In this document: positions 42,754 to 52,442 of the stretch, piece after piece
Layout: each line of letters opens with the position of its first letter
Position numbering within the stretch: the stretch's first letter is position 1
Assembly: GCA_002733505.1 (NCBI GenBank)
Contig: NVVW01000008.1
Span: 23,426-87,425 of the forward strand
Source of the DNA: Methylophaga sp.
GTDB lineage: Bacteria > Pseudomonadota > Gammaproteobacteria > Nitrosococcales > Methylophagaceae
DNA: 64,000 nucleotides
Direction: 5' to 3'
Program-made: the position numbers and the translations under genes
The notes under the pieces: model-generated
Databases searched by the model: none
What the model saw: the letters and a program-made list of their open reading frames with translations, nothing else
What the model was told of the DNA's origin: nothing

Positions 42754-42922
42754 GTATATACCGGTAATCATTCAAGTTGCAAAAAAAACTCGTCATTCTA
42801 TGCTTACTCAGTCAAGCTGAGCATAAGCTTAGCCGGGATCTCCGCACCAACAAGACTCCGGCTAAAAGCATACCGGAGTGACGGAGGAGCGAAAACTCAC
42901 AGATTGAATGGTCACGATTATA
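42754..42922. repeat. Nested composite repeat: TATACC...CATTCAA ends around a CGTCATTC...GAGTGACG element
   Basis: The outer left end GTATATACCGGTAATCATTC and outer right end GATTGAATGGTCACGATTATA are an imperfect inverted pair. Inside lies a second inverted pair, CGTCATTC (42791-42798) and GAGTGACG (42876-42883), with an inverted copy of the CAAGCTGAGCATAAGCTTA module. Its right end supplies the stop codon of the DUF4153 gene. Confidence 0.75.
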
Positions 42923-44744
42923 GAGCTTTAACTAATAAATAACCGGTTAATGTGGTATTGTCAATTTCACCCTTGTTACGCCATATTTGTAAGTCATCAA
43001 CATATAATGTCGCTTTGATGCCATTCACTGTTTGTGTTAAGCGTAGTTTATCTGCTTGAGCAGCATCAACACTGATCCTACCTATCTGTTTGCTGAATTG
43101 TTTTGTTATATCAAGCAAGTTAAAAATGATAGTCAGATCGTCATCAATGGCGATCAGTAATTGACTATTTTCATTGATGGATAATGCATATTCGCTTTTC
43201 CCCCATTGGGGAGGATTTGCCTGTTGTTGCGATGATAGCCAAGAGATTTTAGTCAAGGTGTCGTAGCCAGTAACAGCAAGTGTTCTGTTATGTTGAAATT
43301 GACCGCCAAGTTGTATGCTAATATTATCGCGTTTTATATCTTCCCAATAATGAATATAGTTAAGCCCCATCAGTTCGACAATCTTTTGTTCAGCGCTGGG
43401 ACATCCTCCGTCTACTGGGTTACATTCTCTGGCTTGATCAAATGCCTCTTTATCTGCAACCCACGGGCGAATTCTATTTTCAGCATGGTGCTCAACTAGA
43501 AAGTTGACTATGGAGCTGATTGATTTTTGTACTTCGGCACTAGGCTGTTCAATAATATTAAGCTTGCCATTAGTTAATAAATTTTCTTCTATAAGCGTAG
43601 CTTCAAGCCGTGAAAACTGACTATTAATAGGCAGCTGGTGAATTCCCCATGGACCAAACGTGATTAACACACTGAGTATGGCAAGGCTTATGGTGACAAA
43701 TTTTAATTGAAATTGCTCGCGTTTGAGTAAGTTTAGAATAATTAATATTGCAAACCAAACGGCACACAATGCAACTAGATAGCGTTGTTCAGTAAAACCA
43801 TATTGTGCGATCCGCACGCCAATAGCTACAGCCAACAAACCTAAAGGTACGATGAGCATGATATAAAAATATTGATAAAACCAGCTTAATAATGAGCTGC
43901 CACGATCGTGAAGTGGATAAATAGCAAGATGCGTGATAATGCCAATTATGCCAAACCATGAAATCATGATACCAAGATGACCGTGGGGTAGGGCACCTTG
44001 TAGTAATATTTTAATAAAATAGGCGTATAAAATAACCATATACACCAATGATAAAGGCACTAAAATATAACGTAGAATAAAGTGTACACCTTTAGGGAAA
44101 TCACAATCAGAGCGTGGATAATCAAATTGTTTTGGGATATTAGTTAAGAAATAGACCGGTGCTAAAAATGCCATGCCTATTGCCCAAATATTTTGATATG
44201 GCTTGCTAGTAAGGCTGAATTCAAATAAATATTCTAGGCTTTTTAAAATAAGACCTAGACCAGAACATAAAATAATGGCGGATAATAAAGCAAAGCAAAT
44301 GGCAGTAATCAGTTGATAATTAAAATACCAGACAGATGCATTGTCACTGCGACGCGTTATATAGGCTGCAAAGGTGATAGCAAGCCCAGCAGCTAAGATC
44401 AGCACAACCGATTCTGGAGTGATAATACTGTGCTGGGTGATAAACCAAGCATATAAAGCAAAAACGGGGAGCGCTAATATATATTGTTTACTCTTCGGCC
44501 ACTGCAAACGCTCAGAGAGTAATCTTGTTGCTGCAAACCATAGTGCACCACCAAGGGCAATTAAAAAGGTATTTTTCTGTTGCTGATCCGTCAGTATGTC
44601 TAGATTATTAATATCAGAAATGATAACTAGGTTGATGACTATTAACGATAATACACTCAATGGAAAGCGTTGACAGGTATCTAAAAAGGACTGAAAAATC
44701 TGCGACCAAAAAGGTAGGCTAAATAGACGTGACAACAATGACAT
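42918..44744 (-). CDS. DUF4153-like polytopic membrane protein
   Basis: This 608-residue protein has about twelve hydrophobic helices over residues 20-385 and a soluble C-terminal domain (about 400-608). ALYAWFITQHSI, RYILVPLSLVYMVILYAYF and GHLGIMISWFGIIGI resemble DUF4153 proteins, which have no assigned role. The C-terminal part (WVADKEAFDQARECNPVDGG and onward) has Cys and may face the periplasm. The TAA stop lies inside the right end of a repeat element, so the very end (VKAL) may be non-ancestral. It lies 13 bp downstream of the tatD start on the same strand. Confidence 0.75.
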   Translation of the reverse strand: MSLLSRLFSLPFWSQIFQSFLDTCQRFPLSVLSLIVINLVIISDINNLDILTDQQQKNTFLIALGGALWFAATRLLSERLQWPKSKQYILALPVFALYAWFITQHSIITPESVVLILAAGLAITFAAYITRRSDNASVWYFNYQLITAICFALLSAIILCSGLGLILKSLEYLFEFSLTSKPYQNIWAIGMAFLAPVYFLTNIPKQFDYPRSDCDFPKGVHFILRYILVPLSLVYMVILYAYFIKILLQGALPHGHLGIMISWFGIIGIITHLAIYPLHDRGSSLLSWFYQYFYIMLIVPLGLLAVAIGVRIAQYGFTEQRYLVALCAVWFAILIILNLLKREQFQLKFVTISLAILSVLITFGPWGIHQLPINSQFSRLEATLIEENLLTNGKLNIIEQPSAEVQKSISSIVNFLVEHHAENRIRPWVADKEAFDQARECNPVDGGCPSAEQKIVELMGLNYIHYWEDIKRDNISIQLGGQFQHNRTLAVTGYDTLTKISWLSSQQQANPPQWGKSEYALSINENSQLLIAIDDDLTIIFNLLDITKQFSKQIGRISVDAAQADKLRLTQTVNGIKATLYVDDLQIWRNKGEIDNTTLTGYLLVKAL

Positions 44745-44757
44745 AATGCTAAATTCC

Positions 44758-45528
44758 TTATTTATTTTCGAGTCTTAATACTCGCTGGCAATTTTCCGTT
44801 ATAGCCTCGGCGATTTCATCTTTGTTTTCAGTACGAAGTGCGGTAAGTGCATCTAATATTACAGTAATATTTTCAGGTGTGTTGTGTTGTTGTTTCATCA
44901 AGTGTAATGGCATATCAGGTGCATCGGTTTCTAGTGCAATACTAGATAATGGCAGTTGAGCGATCATTGCTCTTAAACGTGTTGCTTTAGGGTGTGTCAT
45001 CGCCCCACCCACACCGAGTAGAAACCCTAGATTTTGATACTGCTTGGCTTGTTCTAAGCTACCGCTAAAGGCATGGATGATACCGCCAGAAATAGAATAG
45101 TTTTTTAATAAATGAATGGTTTGCTCATGGGCTTTTCTAATATGTAGTAATACTGGTAATTCAGCCTGTTGCGCGATCTTTAATTGTTCTGTAAATAGCT
45201 GGGTTTGAGATTCTTTATCATGTTCGGCAATATAAAAATCAAGCCCAATTTCGCCGATAGCAATAGTGTCATGCTTAGAAATAAATTGTTGTAATTTTGA
45301 TATATGCTCTGGCAGGTGATCTTCCATAAACATCGGGTGCAACCCTAATGCGGGGTGTAGGGTGGGGCTTGCTTCGCAAACAGACAATAATTTTTGCCAA
45401 CTATTGGCCGTCACAGCTGGCACAACAATATCGTTGATGCCCAGCTGTAGGCAATTTGCCAGAATTTCATTACGTGTTAAATCAAATTGTTCAAAATCAA
45501 GGTGGCAATGGCTGTCAATTAGGTTCAT
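44758..45528 (-). CDS. TatD family metal-dependent hydrolase (YjjV-like)
   Basis: This 256-residue TIM-barrel protein has SHCHLDF (metal His pair), IGEIGLDFY, LLHIRKAHE, HAFSGSLEQA and LETDAPDMPL. These are the TatD metal-binding positions. Family members are Mg2+-dependent deoxyribonucleases or esterases of the amidohydrolase superfamily. LDFYI and LETDAPDMP fit the YjjV branch better than TatD itself. It is followed by the DUF4153 gene after 13 bp and diverges from the paralogous membrane protein gene. Confidence 0.92.
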   Translation of the reverse strand: MNLIDSHCHLDFEQFDLTRNEILANCLQLGINDIVVPAVTANSWQKLLSVCEASPTLHPALGLHPMFMEDHLPEHISKLQQFISKHDTIAIGEIGLDFYIAEHDKESQTQLFTEQLKIAQQAELPVLLHIRKAHEQTIHLLKNYSISGGIIHAFSGSLEQAKQYQNLGFLLGVGGAMTHPKATRLRAMIAQLPLSSIALETDAPDMPLHLMKQQHNTPENITVILDALTALRTENKDEIAEAITENCQRVLRLENK

Positions 45529-45563
45529 AATTAAATGTTAATATAGTGCGAGTAGTAAAATTG

Positions 45564-46025
45564 ATGAAAAGTGAAACAAAACGTGCGGCAACAGCTCACG
45601 AACTGCTGATGATGAATTTGTCTTTGTTTCATTTATTAGTCCCGGTTGCGATATTGAGCAGCGGTCATATCGCGTTATTTTTAACTTTAGCATTAATCGC
45701 TTCTATGGTAATAATAATTTGGATAGCACGAAAAGCAAAGCAATCCCATAATAGTGAGTTAGTGCAAGCGCATTGGCAGTTAGCTTGGCGACGTTGTCGC
45801 CTCTTATTGATAGGCTACGCTATATCAGCAGTGATTATGCTGTTGGGGTGGGGCTTAGGGGTAATGCAGATCGATCCTAAAATGTACGGTATTTTATTGG
45901 TGGTGTTTAGTCGTATCGCTGCCGTGCCAACGATATTGGTGGTATTAATTTTATTTGTGTTATCAACATCATCTTTGTCGCAGGCGCGACACGGGGAGCT
46001 CCCCGCTAACAGCATGCGGGAATGA
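45564..46025 (+). CDS. Four-helix membrane protein of unknown function (paralogue of the protein at 14350), C-terminus from a repeat
   Basis: This protein of about 153 residues has four hydrophobic helices and the loop LVQAHWQLAWRRC, matching FVYVHWQIARRW of the protein at 14350-14853. The last dozen residues (RHGELPANSMRE) are encoded by the dispersed GGAATGACG repeat, whereas the paralogue has a different tail ending RQRFLGED. A repeat has therefore probably replaced the native C-terminus. The start could also be GTG 45546. Function is unknown. Confidence 0.65.
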   Translation: MKSETKRAATAHELLMMNLSLFHLLVPVAILSSGHIALFLTLALIASMVIIIWIARKAKQSHNSELVQAHWQLAWRRCRLLLIGYAISAVIMLLGWGLGVMQIDPKMYGILLVVFSRIAAVPTILVVLILFVLSTSSLSQARHGELPANSMRE

Positions 46026-46028
46026 CGG
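45992..46028. repeat. Partial dispersed repeat end overlapping a coding C-terminus
   Basis: CGGGGAGCTCCCCG contains the 12-bp perfect palindrome at 45993-46004, followed by CTAACAGCATGCGGGAATGACGG, the usual right end of the GTCATTCC family. The TGA of ATGACG is the stop codon of the membrane protein gene. Confidence 0.55.
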
Positions 46029-46040
46029 TTTTCAGCTTAA

Positions 46041-47693
46041 CTACTGGACTAGGCTTAAGCCTTCACCTCTAGGGTCGCTGGCGGCGGTCAGCTTGTGGGG
46101 TATTTCTGTTTGAATAATGACTTGCATATTGCCATATTGACGGCTGAGTATTTTAATGTCGTGACCACGCTGTTTTAGCTTTTCTAGTTGCTTATCACTA
46201 AAACCGATTGATTCAACTTGAATTTTATTGGGCAAATATTGATGATGAAATCGTGGCTGTGAAACAATGGTTTCAGCATCTTTGCCAGCAATAAAATCTA
46301 AAATACCGAGTAATACCATGGTGATAATTCGGCTACCACCCGGTGTGCCAATAATCATTAGGCGATCATCATTTTCAATAAATGTGGGGGTCATGCTTGA
46401 AAGAGGGCGCTTGTTCGCTTCAATAGCATTGGCATGATTGCCTGTTAATCCATAGGCATTGGCTGCACCTGTTTGAGCTGAAAAGTCATCCATTTCATCA
46501 TTAAGCAATACGCCGGTGCCTTTGGCAACAAAACCAGAACCAAAGGGATAGTTAATACTTAATGTGGCTGCAACGCGATTGCCGTCTTTATCGATTATTG
46601 AGAAATGGGTGGTATCTTCACCTTCTGTTGCATCAGAAGATAACGGACTGTTTTTTGTTGCGACATGCAGATCGATATTAGCAACTAAGGTTTTCGCATA
46701 AGATTTAGACGTCAGATTTGCTATAGCAACATGCACAAAATCACTATCACCAAGATAACGGCTTCGGTCGAAATAGGCGCGGCGCATGGCTTCAACTATT
46801 AGATGTTTACGCTGAGTGCTATTTGCTTGTTCAAGGGGCAACTGTTCAAGTTGATTTAGGATCGATGTTAATACAATGCCGCCCGATGATGGCAGTGCTG
46901 CCGAGGTGATTTTATAGCCTTTATAGCTGCTAATAATGGGCGCACGTTCTTTTATTTGATAGTTTTTTAAGTCTTGTAGCGTCCAAATTCCGCCAGATTG
47001 TTGCACACCATCAACTAGTTTTTTTGCAATCTCGCCTTGATAAAAACCAGCACGACCTTGCTGGGCAAGTTGTTCAAGTGTGTGCGCCAAATCAGTTTGA
47101 ATGATGACCGTGCCTAAGAGTGGGATCTGTTCATTGCGTAAAAAAAGTGTTTGGGCTTGTGGTGAGTTATTGAGTGCATTGAGCCGGAACCTAGCTAGTT
47201 TTTGATACAGTTCAGAAACTTCAAAACCTTGTTTGGCATAGCGAATAGCTGGGGCAAGTGTTTGCTCAAGTGATAGCCGACCATAGTTTTTACTAAGATG
47301 ATCGAGTGCGGCCGGCACGCCGGGAATGGCCGCAGCCAAAGAGCCATCAAGTGATAATTTTGGATTAACCTTGCCATCTTCATCAAGGTACATGTTTTTA
47401 TGCGCTGCATTAGGCGCGGTTTCACGGCCATCGATCATGGTTTGAAAGCCATCACTAGCGCGGTGCAGTAGCCAGAAACCACCACCACCTAGTCCAGAAC
47501 TATAAGGTTCGACAACGGCTAAAGTAGCGCTGACCGCAATAGCGGCATCAAATGCATTGCCACCTTGATTTAGAATTTCAAACCCCGCTTGCGTGGCTAA
47601 AGGATGCGCACTGGCAATGGCCGCCTGATTTTTTTCACTGGCGAAAACTGGGTTTGCAAGTAAGCTCAGCAATAAGAAAACAAAAAATTTCAT
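46041..47693 (-). CDS. ggt: Gamma-glutamyltransferase
   Basis: This preproenzyme of about 550 residues has a signal peptide (KFFVFLLLSLLANPVFA) and a full Ntn-hydrolase core. GGNAFDAAIAV, EPYSSGLGGGGFWLL and DGRETAP belong to the large subunit, and the autocleavage site precedes the nucleophile Thr in GEDTTHFSIID (about 360). GTPGGSRI follows near 450. It cleaves the gamma-glutamyl bond of glutathione in the periplasm. ATG 47693 is chosen for the signal peptide; the 38-codon upstream extension is the trhO 3' end in another frame. It is separated from the trhO stop by one base. Confidence 0.94.
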   Translation of the reverse strand: MKFFVFLLLSLLANPVFASEKNQAAIASAHPLATQAGFEILNQGGNAFDAAIAVSATLAVVEPYSSGLGGGGFWLLHRASDGFQTMIDGRETAPNAAHKNMYLDEDGKVNPKLSLDGSLAAAIPGVPAALDHLSKNYGRLSLEQTLAPAIRYAKQGFEVSELYQKLARFRLNALNNSPQAQTLFLRNEQIPLLGTVIIQTDLAHTLEQLAQQGRAGFYQGEIAKKLVDGVQQSGGIWTLQDLKNYQIKERAPIISSYKGYKITSAALPSSGGIVLTSILNQLEQLPLEQANSTQRKHLIVEAMRRAYFDRSRYLGDSDFVHVAIANLTSKSYAKTLVANIDLHVATKNSPLSSDATEGEDTTHFSIIDKDGNRVAATLSINYPFGSGFVAKGTGVLLNDEMDDFSAQTGAANAYGLTGNHANAIEANKRPLSSMTPTFIENDDRLMIIGTPGGSRIITMVLLGILDFIAGKDAETIVSQPRFHHQYLPNKIQVESIGFSDKQLEKLKQRGHDIKILSRQYGNMQVIIQTEIPHKLTAASDPRGEGLSLVQ

Positions 47694-47694
47694 A

Positions 47695-48693
47695 TTAGCG
47701 GTGTTGTTGCTGCAAGGATGCTTGTCGTTGGGTTTGTTTGAGCTGCTGCTTTTGAGCGCGATGGGCGGCAATTGTTTTGGCGGAATCAGCACCAATATGG
47801 GCTTCACCTCGAAGCTCTGCCAACTTCATTTGTTTTTCGCGTTCAGCAAACCGTGCTTTTTGTGTTGCCGAGGTTTTATCAAAACAGTGCGGACAGCTTA
47901 CACCGTGAAGATAGTGCTTAGATTGTTGATCTTGCTTTGTAATAGGCATACGACAGGCGTTGCATTGCTCATATTTACCTTTTTCTAATTGATGATCAAC
48001 CGTCACTCGTTCATCAAATACAAAACATTCACCTTGCCATAAGGTATCTTGTTCCGGCACTTCTTCTAGATATTTTAGAATACCGCCTTCTAAATGATAA
48101 ACCTCCTCAAAACCTTGTTGTTTCATATAGGCGGTTGATTTTTCACAGCGAATACCGCCAGTGCAATACATAGCCACTTTTGTATGTTTTTCGGGATCAA
48201 AATGCTGTTTTATATAATCTGGGAATTCTCTAAAGCTATCCGTTTTAGGATTAATGGCATTTTTAAATGTGCCGACTTGAACTTCATAATCATTACGGGT
48301 ATCAACCAATAACACTTCAGGATCGCTGATCAGATCATTCCAATCTTTAGGTTTAACATAGGTGCCAACACTATGTTTAGGATCAATGCCCTCAATACCC
48401 ATGGTGACAATTTCTTTTTTGAGTTTAACGCGGGTGCGTAAAAAGGGCATCTCTTCAGTAAATGATTCTTTATAGCTGATATCCGCAAAGCGATTATCCT
48501 TTTGGAAATAAGTTAATAGTGCATCAATAGCCTCACGAGAACCTGCAACCGTGCCATTAATTCCTTCATTTGCTAATAGCAATGTGCCGCGAATATCATG
48601 TTTTAGCATGAAGTCTAGCAAAGGTGATTTTATCTCTTGGTGATCTTCTAATGTGACAAATTTGTAGAGGGCACAGACGACAATGGCAGACAT
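47695..48693 (-). CDS. trhO: tRNA uridine(34) hydroxylase TrhO, rhodanese-like
   Basis: This 332-residue protein has an N-terminal ferredoxin-like domain ([17 protein letters not shown]), a rhodanese domain with active-site Cys in [16 protein letters not shown] (about 175-190), and a C-terminal segment with two Cys pairs (CNACRMP and CPHC) suited to zinc. TrhO (YceA) hydroxylates U34 of certain tRNAs using O2. The C-terminus is Gln/Arg-rich. It is followed by ggt after a single base. Confidence 0.94.
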   Translation of the reverse strand: MSAIVVCALYKFVTLEDHQEIKSPLLDFMLKHDIRGTLLLANEGINGTVAGSREAIDALLTYFQKDNRFADISYKESFTEEMPFLRTRVKLKKEIVTMGIEGIDPKHSVGTYVKPKDWNDLISDPEVLLVDTRNDYEVQVGTFKNAINPKTDSFREFPDYIKQHFDPEKHTKVAMYCTGGIRCEKSTAYMKQQGFEEVYHLEGGILKYLEEVPEQDTLWQGECFVFDERVTVDHQLEKGKYEQCNACRMPITKQDQQSKHYLHGVSCPHCFDKTSATQKARFAEREKQMKLAELRGEAHIGADSAKTIAAHRAQKQQLKQTQRQASLQQQHR

Positions 48694-48844
48694 ATCCTAT
48701 TTCCTTAAATCTATAATTATCATTATTTTACGGTTGTTTTTTGCTTATGTCATGGTAAAAAAACATTATTTTAGAACTACCCTGTTGTCAATGTGTTATT
48801 TAAGAGTATTATCAATGGTTTTATCTAAGATTATGGAGGTCGAA

Positions 48845-49249
48845 ATGGATAAAGGTAAAGAAAATACACATCAGCCAACATGGTGGCATCAAGATCATCA
48901 AAAATGGATCAAAGAAGCAGGGCTGTGGCAACATGAGTCTGATCGTCTAGTTGCATTGTTATATTTGTTGGAATGCGCATTGCCAGAACATTCAGCACAG
49001 CTTAATAATCATGTAGAAGGTATTAAGCAACATGAAGCTTATCTGCAGCACTATGAAAATGGAATATTGGAATTCAATTCTTTGCAAAAAAAGAAAAATT
49101 ATCACCAAAATTTATCAAACTTACATGCAAAAATGAAGCAAGAGCACGATAGCTTGAAACAAACTTATGTGGAAGAAATGGAAAAATTCAGAACTTTATT
49201 GGTGAAATTGCTAGGTGAATGTGACTGTGGCTGTGATAAAAAGGCTTAG
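48845..49249 (+). CDS. Hypothetical coiled-coil protein with Cys-rich tail
   Basis: This 134-residue soluble protein is not recognised. It starts at ATG 48845, five bases after GGAGG; frames open upstream lack a ribosome binding site and overlap the divergent trhO promoter. PTWWHQDHQKWIKEAGLWQH near the start is Trp/His-rich, residues about 50-120 are strongly helical (coiled coil), and the end reads CDCGCDKKA, three Cys in five residues. A metal-binding tail is a reasonable inference. Its last four bases overlap the convergent ycbK-type gene. Confidence 0.65.
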   Translation: MDKGKENTHQPTWWHQDHQKWIKEAGLWQHESDRLVALLYLLECALPEHSAQLNNHVEGIKQHEAYLQHYENGILEFNSLQKKKNYHQNLSNLHAKMKQEHDSLKQTYVEEMEKFRTLLVKLLGECDCGCDKKA

Positions 49250-49830
49250 CTACCCCATTGGCGAACATGGCCCGTGTCAATATGAAGAAAATCAGAGTTA
49301 GAATATTTTCCTATGCCACCGGCTTGCATACTAACAGCAGCTTTATGTAATGTAGCCAGTTGACACTTAGGCAAGCGAACATCGATAGCCATGCCTTTCA
49401 TATGGAAGCTCTTCTTTGCGACCCCATTGCTATTTTGGCGTAATACGGCATTAGATTTAGGTGAACGATAGCCAGAAATAACGTGGAAGGCTTGATTGCT
49501 ATCTACTTTCGAATGAAGAAGATTTAATAGTTCAATAAGGTTTTGATCAATCGCTTCCACATCGCCGGTGCGGTGGTCGCGTAAAACACTATTAATAGCG
49601 GCCAGTTCATTGGCTTGATACTCACCTTCTGCCCAGTAGGTGGCATCAACGCTTTCGCCGGTGTGCAAATTAAGTAGAGCAAGCTTGCGCTCAGGTTGTT
49701 TTAATGTGTTTGCAAACAGGCTAGGTGTTGCTAAACTAGCCGTTAATCCAATACCAAACTGCAAAAACCGACGTCTTGATGTTGGAATATTGATTGAGGT
49801 TTGTTGTTGTAGGTTAGATTTAAACGCCAT
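49246..49830 (-). CDS. YcbK-like DUF882/M15 family murein peptidase, Tat-exported
   Basis: This 194-residue protein has a twin-arginine signal (SRRRFLQFGIGLTASLATPS, about 18-37). The M15/DUF882 core follows, with SGYRSPKSN, SFHMKGMAIDVRLP (metal His and Asp) and DFLHIDTGHVRQW. YcbK homologues have the zinc DD-carboxypeptidase fold. It lies downstream of the LD-transpeptidase gene on the same strand, the same pairing as ycbB-ycbK in enterobacteria, so a shared role in murein remodelling is likely. Confidence 0.9.
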   Translation of the reverse strand: MAFKSNLQQQTSINIPTSRRRFLQFGIGLTASLATPSLFANTLKQPERKLALLNLHTGESVDATYWAEGEYQANELAAINSVLRDHRTGDVEAIDQNLIELLNLLHSKVDSNQAFHVISGYRSPKSNAVLRQNSNGVAKKSFHMKGMAIDVRLPKCQLATLHKAAVSMQAGGIGKYSNSDFLHIDTGHVRQWGS

Positions 49831-49898
49831 TACTTCACCTTATCGGGTTGGTCTTGTTTTGACATAAGCGTCGAATTATAAGTAGTTTTCACTGTAAA

Positions 49899-51467
49899 TT
49901 ACAAGTTCTTTGCCATTCGTTGGTCACGTTGATAAATATCTGGAGAGAAGTTTACCCCATTATCATCTATCCAAACAGTGAAATAGACCGCATAAACGGA
50001 CAATGATTTTGTCACTTTTCGGCCACGATTTTTTTTGCTTTCAATCATTTCTAATATTGTTTTAGGCTGATATCTATCAGCTAGGCTAAAGTTGGCTAAA
50101 GCAATGGGATCTTCAACTCGAATACAGCCTGAACTAAGGGAACGCATTGATTCATTAAATAGCTTTTTATGATTGGTGTCATGTAAATAAATAGCCCATT
50201 TATTAGGAAACAAAAACTTTACCATACCTAACGCATTATGTTTGCCGGGATCTTGGCGGAGGGTATAAGGAAAATTATCTTCATTAAGTGCATGCCAATC
50301 AATTAGGTATGGATCTTGTTCTATTTTTTGACCATTTTCACGCGTAAATACCCGAATATCATGAGTATAAAAATAATTAAAATTTTCTTGCTGTTTAGGC
50401 AATAAATCTTTGACTGCCAATTTTCTCGGCACATTCCAATAGGGGTTCAAGACTACATTATTCATTTTACTGGTAAAACTAGGTGTTTGTCGTTCTTCTT
50501 GCCCGACAATAACGCGCATGTTTAATTTTTCTACGCCATCTTCCACTGCGCTTAACGTGTAGTTAGCTAAATTGATGAATAAATACTGTTTCCCTAAATC
50601 ATTAGGCATCCAACGACGACGCTCCAATGCCACTTTTAGTTGTTGCACACGATCATCAGCGGATATATTCATTGCTTGAAGTGTGTCTTTACCAATAATA
50701 CCGTCAACTTTTAAGCCGTGCTTTTTTTGAAAATGGCGAACCGCTTGCTCTGTTTGTTCATCATAGATTAGTGGCGTTTCCAAATTGCTCGGTAGAGGAC
50801 TGTTTTCAAAAGCCAGCCTAGCGCGAATGGCAGGCATTTGCTGGTGACTATTACCTAGGCGTATTGAGGATGCCTTTGGGATTGTTGCCCAACCACCGCG
50901 CGCCACATAACGCTGATAGCGCGCTAAGGCTTGCATTAATGTTAGATACTCATCGGATATCGGAATAACAGAATCTAAATTTTCTCTAAATGGTGTCGTT
51001 AATAAGGCCTCTTTTAAAAAAAGAGGGGCATCAAACTCCGCTTGAGGAATAAACCAATCAGGATCGGCCACGCTTGCTTTAAGTCGACCTACACTCAGAT
51101 CATGGATAAGTTTGAGTAAGCCATCAGTGAGTAAAATATCAAATTGCTGAGCGGTAATAATACTTTCTGATGGATCTAATCGCTTTAAAATAGCGTAGTG
51201 ATAATTTTCAGGATCTAAACCATGCCGGGAGGAGCTAGAAATAAAATCAATAGCATCATAAGCTTTATTTGATAGTTGTAGTTGTTCAAGCCAAAGATAA
51301 GTAGATTCGTCACGATAAAGATGAGATAAAGAAACAAGATCAAGATCGTAACTATTTTGTTGTTGGGAATTCGCTAACCATCCATCTACCATAGCGTTAG
51401 CTGGCAAGCTTATAGATAACAATATAAAGGCTATTGCAGTAGTCGTTTTTTTAAGTATTTTCATCAT
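49899..51467 (-). CDS. ldtD: L,D-transpeptidase YcbB/LdtD-like
   Basis: This 522-residue protein has a signal peptide, an N-terminal scaffold (AYDAIDFISSSSRHGLDPEN), a peptidoglycan-binding domain (HFQKKHGLKVDGIIGKDTLQ, about 240) and a YkuD catalytic domain with Cys in SSGCIRVEDP (about 447) and HDTNHKKLF upstream. It makes 3-3 cross-links in murein, an alternative to penicillin-binding protein 4-3 links. It precedes the YcbK-type gene by 68 bp. The tail (about 475-522) has a basic segment (KKNRGRKVTK). Confidence 0.92.
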   Translation of the reverse strand: MMKILKKTTTAIAFILLSISLPANAMVDGWLANSQQQNSYDLDLVSLSHLYRDESTYLWLEQLQLSNKAYDAIDFISSSSRHGLDPENYHYAILKRLDPSESIITAQQFDILLTDGLLKLIHDLSVGRLKASVADPDWFIPQAEFDAPLFLKEALLTTPFRENLDSVIPISDEYLTLMQALARYQRYVARGGWATIPKASSIRLGNSHQQMPAIRARLAFENSPLPSNLETPLIYDEQTEQAVRHFQKKHGLKVDGIIGKDTLQAMNISADDRVQQLKVALERRRWMPNDLGKQYLFINLANYTLSAVEDGVEKLNMRVIVGQEERQTPSFTSKMNNVVLNPYWNVPRKLAVKDLLPKQQENFNYFYTHDIRVFTRENGQKIEQDPYLIDWHALNEDNFPYTLRQDPGKHNALGMVKFLFPNKWAIYLHDTNHKKLFNESMRSLSSGCIRVEDPIALANFSLADRYQPKTILEMIESKKNRGRKVTKSLSVYAVYFTVWIDDNGVNFSPDIYQRDQRMAKNL

Positions 51468-51479
51468 AGAATGTAGCGA

Positions 51480-52442
51480 CTAGATCTTAGATTTAATGAG
51501 TAACCAGATGAAAAAAGGACCACCTAATAATGTGGTGATAACACCAACAGGAATTTCGGCGGGAGCGATAATCAGTCTGGCAATGGTGTCACATAGAATA
51601 AGGAAACCACCGCCAAATAATAGTGTAGCAGGGATCAACCAGCGATGGTCATTACCGATCAATAATCGGCAGATATGAGGTACCATCATACCTACAAAGC
51701 CAATAGGGCCACACAGTGCCACAACGGCGCCGACACATAAGGATGTGACAAAAAACAATAGTAATCTGGTGCCTTGTACATTAACACCGCGGCTGAGGGC
51801 GAGATCATCCCCTGCTACCAGCAGATTTAACTCGCGGCTTAACCATAAAACAACGGCAATACAAATAATGACAAAGGGTAGTAATTGTAAAATATCGTGG
51901 TAGCCGACAATGGTTAAACTGCCCATTAACCAACGTAAAATACGAAATGAATCAGTAATATTGCTCAAATATTGGATAAATAAAATTAAACTAGAAAAGA
52001 AGAAGCTGATGGCTACGCCGGTGAGCAATAATGTTTCAGTTGAAAAATTGCTGCGAAAACGGCTGAGATAATAGACAAAACTAATGGATATTAATGCACC
52101 GATAAAGGCTGCGAATGTTGTGCCATCCACACCTAAAAAAGTGAAGCTGAAACCGAGAAAAACAGTGAGTGCGGCACCCAGTGATGCACCACTAGCAACA
52201 CCCAGTGTGAAGGGTGTTGCTAGTGGGTTACGAAACATAGCTTGAAAGACCATACCGCAAAGTGCCAAACCAGCGCCGACAATAAAGGCAAATAACATTC
52301 TCGGTAGGCGAATCTCAGTCAGTATTTGATGGTGTATTTCAGCGCTAACGGTATGTGATGAGCCAAAAAATGGGCTGGCAATAACAATAATAAGTGTGAC
52401 TAATGCAATTAAAAATAATGTGACTGGTCTATTTGATATCAT
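51480..52442 (-). CDS. btuC: FecCD-family ABC importer permease (BtuC-like)
   Basis: This 320-residue inner-membrane protein has nine or ten helices. RLPRMLFAFIVGAGLALCGM and NPLATPFTLGVASGASLGA are the FecCD signatures, and GPIGFVGMMVPHICRLLIGND lies at the ATPase interface. It forms the channel for cobalamin or iron-siderophore uptake. It overlaps the ATPase gene by four bases. With the binding protein gene it makes a BtuFDC operon. B12 is more likely than a siderophore because of the binding-protein sequence and the absence of a Fur-like site in view, but this is inference. Confidence 0.88.
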   Translation of the reverse strand: MISNRPVTLFLIALVTLIIVIASPFFGSSHTVSAEIHHQILTEIRLPRMLFAFIVGAGLALCGMVFQAMFRNPLATPFTLGVASGASLGAALTVFLGFSFTFLGVDGTTFAAFIGALISISFVYYLSRFRSNFSTETLLLTGVAISFFFSSLILFIQYLSNITDSFRILRWLMGSLTIVGYHDILQLLPFVIICIAVVLWLSRELNLLVAGDDLALSRGVNVQGTRLLLFFVTSLCVGAVVALCGPIGFVGMMVPHICRLLIGNDHRWLIPATLLFGGGFLILCDTIARLIIAPAEIPVGVITTLLGGPFFIWLLIKSKI

